NCBI GenBank assembly: GCA_902510965.1
Contig: CABXDM010000005.1
Location: forward strand, 1-44,545
Direction of reading: 5' to 3'
Source of the DNA: an uncultured Candidatus Actinomarina sp.
Lineage (GTDB): Bacteria; Actinomycetota; Acidimicrobiia; Actinomarinales; Actinomarinaceae
Length of the DNA stretch: 44,545 bases
This document shows positions 24,781 to 32,347 of this stretch, one piece after another. Within the stretch, counting starts at the first letter, position 1. Each line of letters starts with the position of its first letter. A model generated the notes under the pieces. It saw only the letters and a program-made list of their open reading frames with translations. It did no database searches and had not been told where the DNA came from. The position numbers were made by a program, and so were the translations under genes.

Positions 24781-24960
24781 ATGTGTATAGGATGTAATGT
24801 AGTTGAACAAACGAGCGTAGAGGTAATGCAAATTGCTGCTCAAACTGACTCTGGAACTTCAATCATTGTACCCGTAATGAATAACTTATTCGAAATGCAT
24901 ACTTTTCAAGTAATTGAATCTTTTCTAATACAAGCTTCATTAATTGGGTTTTTACTATAA
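24781..24960 (+). CDS. Small CxxC protein of 59 aa (too short for the ORF track)
   Basis: A 59-codon ORF starts MCIGCNVVEQTSVEV with ACAGGAG 10 bases upstream, a good ribosome site. Cys2 and Cys5 make a CxxC pair at the very N-terminus. The rest is mildly hydrophobic and ends in ESFLIQASLIGFLL, a possible membrane or packing helix. It lies divergent to the 414-aa membrane protein and ends five bases from the converging zur gene. The CxxC pair and the neighbourhood suggest metal binding or a redox role, but no family is recognised. Reality is supported by the ribosome site, the lack of any other gene in the gap and the tight fit. Confidence 0.6.
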   Translation: MCIGCNVVEQTSVEVMQIAAQTDSGTSIIVPVMNNLFEMHTFQVIESFLIQASLIGFLL

Positions 24961-24964
24961 CAAT

Positions 24965-25405
24965 TTAGCTTTTACAATTTTCACACTGATCTGTGCATTT
25001 ACCAAACATTTCAACCCTGTGATCTGAAATCTTAAATTTAAATTTTTCCTCAATCTTTTTTATTTCTAAATCTAAAAAGTTTTCAAATTCATTACTCAGC
25101 TCAACGTCAATAATTTCGCCACAATCACTGCAGAATAGGTGGTGATGATGAGCACGGTCTTCAAGAACAAGTTCAATCACTGTCTGATTTTCTGGTGAAG
25201 TAAATTCATCTAAAATATCAATCTTCTTTAAATCGTTTAATACCCTATAAAGGGTGGACTTCGCAACCTTATTTTTTAATATAGCCTGAAGTTCATCAAG
25301 GGTAATAGGCCCTTTGTTTTCAAGAAGTGCTTCTAATACCAAAATTCTAGGATTAGTAATTGAAACATTATGATCTGATAATATCTGTTCTGAATTTTTC
25401 CCCAT
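24965..25405 (-). CDS. zur: Fur-family metal regulator, probably Zur
   Basis: A 146-aa DNA-binding repressor. The N-terminal winged helix spans about residues 5-80 (SITNPRILVLEALLENKGPITLDEL, KSTLYRVLNDLKKIDILDEF). The dimerisation domain has AHHHHLFCSDCGEIIDVEL with the metal ligands and one CxxC, and a second pair in KCTDQCENCKS, giving the structural zinc Cys4. The track start at 25456 lies in the operator. ATG at 25405 (MGKNSEQIL) is preferred: TATACT sits 6 bases before it, which also suggests a leaderless transcript. Being divergent from znuA with shared operators makes zinc the likely co-repressor, though iron cannot be excluded from sequence alone. Confidence 0.9.
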   Translation of the reverse strand: MGKNSEQILSDHNVSITNPRILVLEALLENKGPITLDELQAILKNKVAKSTLYRVLNDLKKIDILDEFTSPENQTVIELVLEDRAHHHHLFCSDCGEIIDVELSNEFENFLDLEIKKIEEKFKFKISDHRVEMFGKCTDQCENCKS

Positions 25406-25435
25406 ATTTCGAGTATAGCAAATGGAGTTATAAAA

Positions 25436-25493
25436 ATAAATGAGAATTATTCTCATTTATGCTTGACAAACTTTTAAATGAGACTTATTCTCA
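25436..25493. promoter_or_regulatory. Two Zur/Fur operators flanking the znuA promoter
   Basis: ATAAATGAGAATTATTCTCATTTAT (25436-25460) is a perfect 12-1-12 palindrome with core TGAGAAT-T-ATTCTCA. A second copy, TGAGACTTATTCTCA (25479-25493), differs at one base. A promoter TTGACA (25463-25468) - 17 bases - TATTCT (25486-25491) lies so that one operator abuts the -35 box and the other covers the -10 box. Binding of the adjacent Fur-family protein would block znuA, and the first palindrome also lies upstream of the divergent zur promoter. Confidence 0.9.
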
Positions 25494-25527
25494 TTTATTG
25501 TAATTATTTAAATATTAAGGAAAATTA

Positions 25528-26574
25528 ATGAGAACTAGACCTATTTATAAAATTGGTGCAATTGTACTGTCTATAGTTTTAATCGCTTGCGGTACTGGTA
25601 GCACAACAGATGAAGCTACATCAGGCAAAATAAACGTTTTAGCTACTACTCCAATGCTCGGTGACTTTGTCAATCAAATAGGTGGTGAAAACATTAATTT
25701 AACTATTTTAATGCCACCGGAAGTAGACCCGCATACATATGATCCATCACCTCAAGATGCTACTAAAATTGCAGATGCCGACATAGTATTTTATGTTGGT
25801 CTTAAATATGAACCTTCAGCACTAGTTAAATTAGTAGAAAACACATCAAATAGTGATTCAGTTTTAGTCGAAGTCGGAGAAAGCGTCAATCCTATAGAAT
25901 TTAGTGAAGAAGGACATGATGACCATGATGACCACAAAGATCATGATGACCATGATGACCACAAAGATCATGATGACCATGATGAAGAAGGTCACGACGA
26001 TCATGATGAAGAAGGTCACGACGATCATGAAGGCCACGACCACGGTGCAGAAGATCCACACTTTTGGTTCGATCCGTTAAGAGTTGCAATGGCAGCTGAA
26101 TTAATGATGAATCAATTAATAGAGCTTGACCCAAGCAATTCTGAAGCATATAAAACTGCAGGAGATGCTTTTATCAGCGAGTTGAATGAATTAGATTCGA
26201 CAGTATCTGCATTAATTGAGACAGTACCTTCTAAAAACAAAAAACTTATAACAACTCACGAGTCTCTTGGCTATTTAGAAGCTAGATATGGTGTAGAAGT
26301 TCTTACTACAATCATTCCAAGCTTGACAACAGCTGATGAAATATCACCTGCAGAATTAGTAGATGTTCTTGATGTCATTGAAGATAACGACATAAAAGTT
26401 ATTTTTGTTGAGTCTGAAGCTCCATCTGTATACGCAGAGACAATAGCAGCAGAAGCTAACATAAAAACAGTTACAGGTTTATGGGTTGAGACTTTAAGAG
26501 AAAATCAATCATATGGTGATTGGTTAATGGAGAATGTTGAGTTAATTGTAGAAAACTTGGTTGACCTTCCTTAG
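25528..26574 (+). CDS. znuA: Zinc-binding lipoprotein ZnuA of a zinc ABC importer
   Basis: A 348-aa cluster-A-I substrate-binding protein. The signal peptide ends in a lipobox (VLIACGTG), so it is anchored to the membrane. Metal-ligand regions are VDPHTYDPSPQDA (first His), AEDPHFWFDPLRVA (second His), LITTHESLGYLEARYGVEV (third His) and a later Glu/Asp in the IFVESEAPS region. Residues about 130-175 form a very long His/Asp/Lys loop rich in HDDH units, typical for zinc rather than manganese binding. It is the first gene of the operon, behind two Zur operators, with AAGGAAA before the ATG. Confidence 0.95.
   Translation: MRTRPIYKIGAIVLSIVLIACGTGSTTDEATSGKINVLATTPMLGDFVNQIGGENINLTILMPPEVDPHTYDPSPQDATKIADADIVFYVGLKYEPSALVKLVENTSNSDSVLVEVGESVNPIEFSEEGHDDHDDHKDHDDHDDHKDHDDHDEEGHDDHDEEGHDDHEGHDHGAEDPHFWFDPLRVAMAAELMMNQLIELDPSNSEAYKTAGDAFISELNELDSTVSALIETVPSKNKKLITTHESLGYLEARYGVEVLTTIIPSLTTADEISPAELVDVLDVIEDNDIKVIFVESEAPSVYAETIAAEANIKTVTGLWVETLRENQSYGDWLMENVELIVENLVDLP
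25910..26046 (+). repeat. Degenerate tandem repeat encoding the His/Asp-rich zinc loop of ZnuA
   Basis: Short units such as GATGACCATGATGACCACAA and GAAGAAGGTCACGACGATCA are repeated with small changes and encode (H/K)DDHDD steps. The near-identity at DNA level shows expansion by slippage. The later lipoprotein gene carries a similar but separate stretch. Confidence 0.85.
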
Positions 26575-26587
26575 GATGGTCACAGGG

Positions 26588-27374
26588 ATGAAAGTTAAAA
26601 AACATTACAAATAAAAGTCTTATAATTTCTGATGGATGTTGTGTTCAATATGGCGATGCACTAGCTCTCGATGATGTTACTTTTTCTATAACAGAAGGAA
26701 AGTTAGTAGCTGTAGTTGGACCTAACGGTGGTGGAAAATCTACACTGTTTAATGCTATGACTGGCATAACTCCCTTGTCACACGGATCTCTGACAATAAA
26801 GGGATTACAGCCAAGTGAGGCAAGAAGCTCTATTGGATATGTACCACAAAATAATCAAATAAACTGGAACTTTCCACTTTCAGTTAAACAAGTTGTCGAG
26901 ATGGGCTTGATAAGAAAAAATACCTTCAGTCCATTCTCTACTAAAAAAAATAACAAAATTGTGGAAGAGTCTTTGAGTAAAGTAGGTCTTCTTGAAAGAA
27001 TTGATGAAAATATAAACAACTTGTCGGGAGGACAAATACAAAGAGTTCTTTTAGCAAGAACATTAACTCAAGGTGCAGATATTTTATTACTTGATGAAGC
27101 ATTTAGCGCTGTTGACATTGGTGCTGAAGAAGATGTTATGAATATAATAAATGACATAAAACAAGATGGTAAAACTATCTTGATTGCCACGCATGACATC
27201 AACAACATTAAAGAAAAGTATGATGAGGTGTTATGTTTGAACAGACATTGTTGCGCATTTGGTGATCCTTCAGAGGTTCTTACTGAGGGTGTTATAGAGG
27301 AAATGTACGGATCACATAACCAGATACTTAAAGAGCATAGACCTGGAAGCCATGGTAACCAAAATGGGAATTGA
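26588..27374 (+). CDS. znuC: ABC transporter ATPase ZnuC, with an apparent frameshift near the start
   Basis: The ATPase that powers zinc import. In the main frame Walker A is GPNGGGKSTLF, followed by a Q-loop region GYVPQNNQINW, the signature NLSGGQIQRVLLARTL, Walker B ILLLDEAFSAVD and the H-loop IATHDIN. The track starts at an internal ATG (26757) that falls after Walker A and cannot be right. Upstream the frame is open to 26592, but has no ATG, GTG or TTG. An ATG at 26588 (ATGAAAGTT) is one frame off; dropping one A from the run AAAAAA at about 26597-26602 joins it to the main frame as MKVKNITNKSLIISDGC. This means a sequence error, transcription slippage, or a non-standard start such as ATT. 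The gene overlaps znuB by 23 bases. Confidence 0.85.
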
Positions 27375-28200
27375 GTTTTTAATAGAGCCTTTAAAATATG
27401 ATTTTATGGTACGTGCCTTAATAACGGCATTTTTATCTGGCATTATGCTTTCAGTACTAGGGTCTTTTACTATTAATAAAAATATGGGATTTATGGCTGA
27501 TGCTATGGCTCATGCAACCCTTCCAATTATCGCTGTAGGTGTGTTCTTTGGTTTCAGCATTTCCTCACTTGGAGCTCCAGCTGCAATAATAATTGCTTTA
27601 CTTCTTGGATTTATAATCAAAAATACCAATATTGGGGAAGATACCTCGATCGGAATAGTATTTTCCTCTTTTTTTGCTTTAGGCTTTGTTTTGATTTCAG
27701 TACTTGATGTATCAATTAACTTAGAGGACTTATTATTTGGTCAAATACTTGCAGTAAGCACACTCGATGTTTTTATAATTTTTGGACTATCTATTGTTGT
27801 CCTCAGTACTCTATTTTTCTTTTTTAAGCAGATTTTGTTTTATTCATTCGATCCTATAGGCGCTCAAGTGAGAGATTTAAATGTTACTTTTTTAAATTAT
27901 CTATTCTTAATTATATTATCTTTATCGATAGTAGGGTCTCTTCAAACTGTTGGCATCGTATTAGTTTTAAGTATGTTGTTAATTCCTGCTGCGGCAGCAA
28001 AGCTTGTCAGTCAAACATTTGTCAAATCAATAAAAATTAGTGCATTTTTTGGAGGAGTTTCTTCAGTAGCGGGATTGTATTTATCCTACTATTTCAACCT
28101 TCCCTCAGGTCCGACAATGTCTTTGGTTGCTTCCGGAATATTTGGGATATCTTTCATCTCAAAAAAGTTACAACTTAACAGAAAATTGATAAATTCTTAA
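27352..28200 (+). CDS. znuB: Zinc ABC transporter permease ZnuB
   Basis: A 282-aa ABC-3 family permease with about eight to nine helices. Characteristic segments are GFMADAMAHATLPIIAVGV (EAA-like coupling region), FIIKNTNIGEDTSIGIVFSSFFALGFVLIS, and the late helix GIVLVLSMLLIPAAAAKLVS. It forms the channel with ZnuC on the inner side and takes zinc from ZnuA. ATG at 27352 overlaps znuC; a second ATG at 27364 (MGIEFL) is an equal alternative. It is followed after 19 bases by the His-rich lipoprotein gene. Confidence 0.93.
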   Translation: MVTKMGIEFLIEPLKYDFMVRALITAFLSGIMLSVLGSFTINKNMGFMADAMAHATLPIIAVGVFFGFSISSLGAPAAIIIALLLGFIIKNTNIGEDTSIGIVFSSFFALGFVLISVLDVSINLEDLLFGQILAVSTLDVFIIFGLSIVVLSTLFFFFKQILFYSFDPIGAQVRDLNVTFLNYLFLIILSLSIVGSLQTVGIVLVLSMLLIPAAAAKLVSQTFVKSIKISAFFGGVSSVAGLYLSYYFNLPSGPTMSLVASGIFGISFISKKLQLNRKLINS

Positions 28201-28219
28201 ATTGATTAATATTTGAATT

Positions 28220-28723
28220 ATGAAAAAAGTACTATTTCTATTTTGTTTTTTAATCTCTTGTTCAGCTAGCACTTCATCATCATCAACTGAACTAGAACCC
28301 AACAGTGAAGAAGAGTCTGTCATTGTAACAAATACCACTTTATCTAATAATGATACTCACGATGATCATGACCACCATGATGAAGAATCACATGATGACC
28401 ACGAGGAAGAAGCTCACGACGATCATGACGAAGAAACACCCAAACCTATTAGCTTGCTTCCATTTGATTATTACCTCATCGTTCCAGATGGTGTTCCAGA
28501 TAAACTCGAAGTTTTAAATTATAACTTAGGAGAAGAAACTGTAATACATTTTGAAGTTAGAGATATCGAAAAAGAAATTCATGTGCATGGATATGATATA
28601 CATTTTATGGTGTATCCAAATCAAGATAATATTCTAAAAATTGAACTAACCATAGCTGGTGAATTTGAAATTGAAGATCATGACAGTGGTTACGAATTTG
28701 CCAGACTTATTGTTTCACCCTGA
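28220..28723 (+). CDS. His-rich lipoprotein with cupredoxin-like domain, last gene of the zinc operon
   Basis: A 167-aa exported lipoprotein (signal then lipobox LISCSAS). Residues about 48-75 are a His/Asp/Glu-rich metal-binding stretch (HDDHDHHDEE and similar). The C-terminal ~90 residues resemble a compact cupredoxin or EfeO-type domain: ETVIHFEVRDIEKEIHVHGYDIHFMVYPNQDNILKIELTIAGEFEIEDHDS. The HVHGYD...FEIEDHDSG layout matches secreted copper-domain proteins, but the usual Cys ligand is absent. This suggests a different metal or a metal-free fold. As the fourth gene behind two Zur operators, it probably helps gather or buffer zinc outside the membrane. Confidence 0.75.
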   Translation: MKKVLFLFCFLISCSASTSSSSTELEPNSEEESVIVTNTTLSNNDTHDDHDHHDEESHDDHEEEAHDDHDEETPKPISLLPFDYYLIVPDGVPDKLEVLNYNLGEETVIHFEVRDIEKEIHVHGYDIHFMVYPNQDNILKIELTIAGEFEIEDHDSGYEFARLIVSP

Positions 28724-28799
28724 GTTAACTTCTTCATAGAAAAAATCTTTTTAAGCTATCTACTGGGTTTCGCCCGGATAATTATTTTCAGTGACAAAC

Positions 28800-28827
28800 A
28801 ATAAAAAAACCGGGCGGTGCCCGGTTT
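28800..28827 (-). terminator. Strong intrinsic terminator on the minus strand
   Basis: Read on the minus strand, AAACCGGGC-ACC-GCCCGGTTTTTTT is a 9-bp GC-rich stem, a three-base loop and a seven-T tail. On the plus strand the tail is only GTTTAAC, so it is a much weaker stop for the zinc operon. It is the 3:4 hairpin of the proposed attenuator. A further CCGGGCG lies downstream on the minus strand (28772-28778) and could pair with CGCCCGG of the terminator. Confidence 0.85.
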
Positions 28828-28852
28828 AACTAAAGAACAACTAACTAGACAC

Positions 28853-28894
28853 CTACCTATGTAGAATCCAGTGCCAGTTGTTTACTTTGTACAT
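28853..28894 (-). CDS. 13-residue Trp-containing leader peptide (trpL-like)
   Basis: ATG at 28894-28892 opens MYKVNNWHWILHR and ends in TAG. Two of thirteen codons are TGG, while Trp is otherwise rare in these AT-rich genes. No Shine-Dalgarno is present; the promoter geometry predicts transcription starting at the ATG itself. NxWHW resembles the Trp-run leaders of trp operons in Actinobacteria and other groups. It is read on the strand opposite to the zinc operon and the following ABC transporter. Confidence 0.6.
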   Translation of the reverse strand: MYKVNNWHWILHR

Positions 28895-29007
28895 ATTGAC
28901 TATTAAAACAACATTAAGGCAAAAAGTAAAGCCAGTGACAGAAAAAACAAAAAACCATAAGTTTTACGAATACAGATATAACAACCCTTTATCTATTATG
29001 AATTCCA

Positions 29008-29735
29008 TGGCAAAAATTATAGAAGCTAATAATCTCACAAAAATATATGGAGAGAAGGAAACTAGTGTTACCGCTCTAGATGATATCAATATTGAATTTA
29101 GGGAAAATGAATTTACTGCAATAATGGGACCCTCTGGATCAGGGAAATCCACACTTTTACACTGTCTAGCAGGATTAGACAGGCCTTCCTCTGGAAAAAT
29201 ATTTTTAAAAGGGAATGATATTGCTACTTTAAATGACAAAGAATTAACAAAAATTAGAAGAGATAGTTTTGGATTCATTTTCCAAGCCTTCAATCTCATT
29301 CCAACACTTACAGCGGAAGAAAATATTACCCTACCGGCTTCAATAGCGGGAAGACAGCCCGATATGGAATGGGTAAAAGAAGTTGTGGAGACTGTAGACA
29401 TTGCAGACAGACTCAGTCATAGACCAAATGAACTATCAGGAGGACAGCAACAAAGAGTTGCAGCAGCTCGTGCAATGGCGACAAAGCCAGAGGTTATTTT
29501 TGCCGATGAACCCTCTGGTAACTTAGACTCAAAATCAAGTAGAGAGCTATTAACCTTTATGAAATCTGTTGTTGAAGAGTTAAATCAAACAATAGTTATG
29601 GTTACCCACGACCCATATGCAGCTTCATTTGCTGGAAGGGTTGTAATGTTAAAAGATGGAAAAATAGCTAGTGATTTAGAAAAACCAACACAAGAAGAAA
29701 TTGTTGCAGAGGTTACAGCTTTAACGAACGTATAA
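29008..29735 (+). CDS. ABC transporter ATPase of the LolD/MacB/FtsE type
   Basis: An ATPase of about 242 aa. Walker A is GPSGSGKSTLLHCL, the Q-loop region is FGFIFQAFNLIPTLTAEENI, the signature is ELSGGQQQRVAAARAM, Walker B is VIFADEPSGNLDS and the H-loop is VMVTHDP. This close set is typical of LolD/MacB partners of FtsX-type permeases. The track extends to 28878, but that part is uncharged filler overlapping the attenuator. ATG at 29008 (MAKIIEANNLTKIYGE) is the natural start; ATG 28999 adds three residues. The stop overlaps the permease start by one base (TAATG), so they form a two-gene operon. Confidence 0.93.
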
Positions 29736-32344
29736 TGTTTGGATTTACAAAACGCCCTCTTTTTCTAATTGCGTGGAAGAATCTTAAAACTTATCCAGTT
29801 AGAATATTTTTAACTACTTCTTCAATAATTCTTGGTGTTGCTGTAATCATTGCATCAAATATCTTCTCTGAAAGTAACAAATCAGCTTTTGATAATTTAT
29901 TTTCTGGAATTTATGAGGGTATTGATTTAGTAGTTCAACCCATTCAAGAAGATTTTGCTCAAGGATTCAGTGGAGATGGAGGACAGGGACCAATATCTTT
30001 CGAAGTAAAGAAAATCCCTGATGAAAGAATTCAAGAAATCCAGGAACTACCAGGAGTTAGGGCAGCGTGGGGCGAAGTCGTTGGTTTTGCACAGTTCATA
30101 AAAGTTGTAGACGGGGAAACAGTCTTATTATCAAATGGATTTGCACCAACATTTGGTACCGCCTGGGACAGTAGTGAGTATGCAAAGCAGTGGACCCTTC
30201 TAGAAGGTAAAGCTCCAGTAAATAAAAAAGAAGTTGTTATGGATACGGTTACCGCAGAAAACTTTGAATTTAACATAGGAGATAAAGTCACAGTATTAGC
30301 AGGAGCTACGCCTGCAACATTTACGATTGTGGGTATTGCAGACTCAGCTTTTGCGGCTGGGGGTGCTACTTTCGCTTTATTTGAATTCAGAACCGCACAA
30401 CAGCTTCTTGACTCAGTCGGAAAAGTTGATTTAATCAACGTTGTTGTTGAAAATAATTTTGACGTTAATGATATAAAAAATAATATTACAGATCTAGATA
30501 GTGAAAACTTGAACGTTATTAATGCACAAGAAGCAGCAGCAGAGCAGGCAGACTCCATTAAACAAGGCCTTGACTTCTTTAATACAATCTTGAATGTCTT
30601 TGCTGGTATTGCAATTTTCGTCGGTGCTTTTATTATTCAAAACACTTTTAGAATTTTATTGCTACAAAGAACAAAAGAGTTATCTCTGCTTAGAGCTTTA
30701 GGTACCTCAAAAAGACAGATATACAGACTTGTTATTTCTGAATCATTGTTTATGTCAGTCATTGGCTCAGGACTAGGCATAGGTTTGGGTATAGGTCTAG
30801 CGGTAGCTGTAAAAGAGGGTTTACAATATTTTGAATTCGGTCTTCCTGATGGTCCATTGGTATTAACAACAGAAGCTGCAATTACAGGATTAATTATTGG
30901 CGTAACAGTAACGATTTTATCATCTTTACTTCCTGCAAGAAAAGCCTCACAAGTAAGTCCAATGGAAGCTATCAGAGACAGTGTTTCAACTCCAAGACGA
31001 AAATCGTTATTTACTCGCTTAATTGTAGGAATAGCTGTTTCCGGATTAGGCTTCACCATGTTATTTGGAGTTCTGTATGACTTTTTAGACCTTCCAACCC
31101 TTTCTGGCTTACAACAAGTTGGATTTGGTGCAGGAATTGTATTTGTAGGTATATCTATTATTACTCCTTCAATTACGAAACCTTTCGTTTTTCTTTTTGA
31201 TAGAATCTATAGGCTAATTTTTGGAATATTAGGAAAACTAGCTACTGAGAACTCCAAGAGAACACCAAGAAGAACAGCTTCTACAGCTTCAGCTTTAATG
31301 ATTGGCCTTACTTTGATATCTCTAGCAAATGTAATAACTACTTCATTTAAAGCTCAAGCAGAATCACTTATAGGAGAAGTTATTCTTGCTGACTACCAAG
31401 TCGGAGCCGCAAATGTTTTTGCATCACCTGGAATTCCAACAGGACTTGCTGACGAGTTAATTGAACTTGATGAGGTAACAAAGCTATCTAGGACAAGAGC
31501 TACAGTTGTGGGTTATAACGACCGACCTTTAATACTTGGAGCTGTAGATGAAACTGTCTTCGATCTAGTTAAAACAGATGATATTGCGGGTAGTCGTAAA
31601 GATTTTCTCAGGCAAAATGCACTTGGGATTTTAAAACAAACAGCAGAAAGAGAAGAACTCCAGATAGGTGATGAAGTTCTCTTAACTATCCCAGAAGAAG
31701 GGCAACTTACTTTTACTGTTTCCTACATTTTTGACTGGACAACTCAGCCTCCGGCTGAATTTTTTGTTCTATTAGAAAATAGCTCATTCTTTAGCGAGGA
31801 ATCATTAGATACGGAACTTTACTTCAATGTAAATGAAAAATCAGATGCCTTGGAAGAGAAAATAAATTCACTTGTTGCTGAATATCCTGGCGTTGAAATT
31901 AGAGATGAAGAGGGCCTTGTAGAGGAAGCAAATAATCAGATTCAGTTATTACTTAATGTAATTTATGGCTTTTTATCAATTTCAATATTTGTAGCTTTAT
32001 TTGGGATAACCAATACACTTTCACTTTCTGTTTATGAAAGAACTAGAGAGATTGGATTAATGAGGGCTATTGGGACTTATAGAAAACAAATAAGACGGAT
32101 GATATTTATTGAATCTTCAATAATTTCCATATTTGGAGCTGCACTAGGAACTGGTCTTGGAATATTTTTTGCTTGGAGTCTAATTCAAACATTAGCTGAT
32201 GATGGATTTACAGTCTTTGCAGTTTCAATCTCACAGACATTTATGTGGATTGGAATCTCAATAATAGCAGGAGTAGTCGCAGCAATACTTCCAGCGATAA
32301 GAGCTTCTAGACAAAATATTTTAGAAGCTATTTCTTATGAATAA
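29735..32344 (+). CDS. FtsX-type ABC permease with duplicated permease domain
   Basis: An 869-aa membrane protein. Residues about 20-45 form the first helix, followed by a ~230-residue extracytoplasmic MacB-PCD-like domain. Three FtsX helices at about 290-410 follow (NTFRILLLQRTKELSLLRALGTSKRQI, then ESLFMSVIGSGLGIGLGI, then LLPARKASQVSPMEAIRDS). A second cycle repeats this: helices near 430-480, a second outer domain, and NTLSLSVYERTREIGLMRAIGTYRKQIRRM plus a final ILPAIRASRQNILEAISYE. Such systems do not import solutes but drive lipoprotein, antibiotic or peptide export, or control wall hydrolases. The substrate cannot be told; similar 800-870 aa permeases are common in Actinobacteria. Confidence 0.92.
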   Translation: MFGFTKRPLFLIAWKNLKTYPVRIFLTTSSIILGVAVIIASNIFSESNKSAFDNLFSGIYEGIDLVVQPIQEDFAQGFSGDGGQGPISFEVKKIPDERIQEIQELPGVRAAWGEVVGFAQFIKVVDGETVLLSNGFAPTFGTAWDSSEYAKQWTLLEGKAPVNKKEVVMDTVTAENFEFNIGDKVTVLAGATPATFTIVGIADSAFAAGGATFALFEFRTAQQLLDSVGKVDLINVVVENNFDVNDIKNNITDLDSENLNVINAQEAAAEQADSIKQGLDFFNTILNVFAGIAIFVGAFIIQNTFRILLLQRTKELSLLRALGTSKRQIYRLVISESLFMSVIGSGLGIGLGIGLAVAVKEGLQYFEFGLPDGPLVLTTEAAITGLIIGVTVTILSSLLPARKASQVSPMEAIRDSVSTPRRKSLFTRLIVGIAVSGLGFTMLFGVLYDFLDLPTLSGLQQVGFGAGIVFVGISIITPSITKPFVFLFDRIYRLIFGILGKLATENSKRTPRRTASTASALMIGLTLISLANVITTSFKAQAESLIGEVILADYQVGAANVFASPGIPTGLADELIELDEVTKLSRTRATVVGYNDRPLILGAVDETVFDLVKTDDIAGSRKDFLRQNALGILKQTAEREELQIGDEVLLTIPEEGQLTFTVSYIFDWTTQPPAEFFVLLENSSFFSEESLDTELYFNVNEKSDALEEKINSLVAEYPGVEIRDEEGLVEEANNQIQLLLNVIYGFLSISIFVALFGITNTLSLSVYERTREIGLMRAIGTYRKQIRRMIFIESSIISIFGAALGTGLGIFFAWSLIQTLADDGFTVFAVSISQTFMWIGISIIAGVVAAILPAIRASRQNILEAISYE

Positions 32345-32347
32345 TCT

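Larger units (their letters stand above)
28800..28930 (-). promoter_or_regulatory. Putative tryptophan attenuator: promoter, leader peptide, alternative hairpins, terminator
   Basis: On the minus strand, TTTACT - 17 bases - TTTAAT forms a promoter whose -10 ends 7 bases before ATG, suggesting a leaderless transcript. The leader ORF holds TGGCACTGG. Just after its stop, GGTGTC can pair with GGCACT within the Trp codons (1:2) or with GGCACC at the start of the terminator loop (2:3). The terminator itself is the third, exclusive form (3:4). A ribosome stalled at the Trp codons would free GGTGTC to break the terminator. No gene on the minus strand follows within 3 kb, so the target is missing, distant or in trans. 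Confidence 0.65.

Noticed and set aside
25901-26149. His-rich minus-strand ORFs within znuA
   Set aside because: Complement of the HDDH repeat; the sense protein has all ZnuA motifs.
28878-29007. N-terminal extension of the LolD-type ATPase in the ORF track
   Set aside because: The family starts at MAKIIEANNLTKIYGE; the extra 43 residues overlap the minus-strand attenuator promoter and lack a ribosome site.
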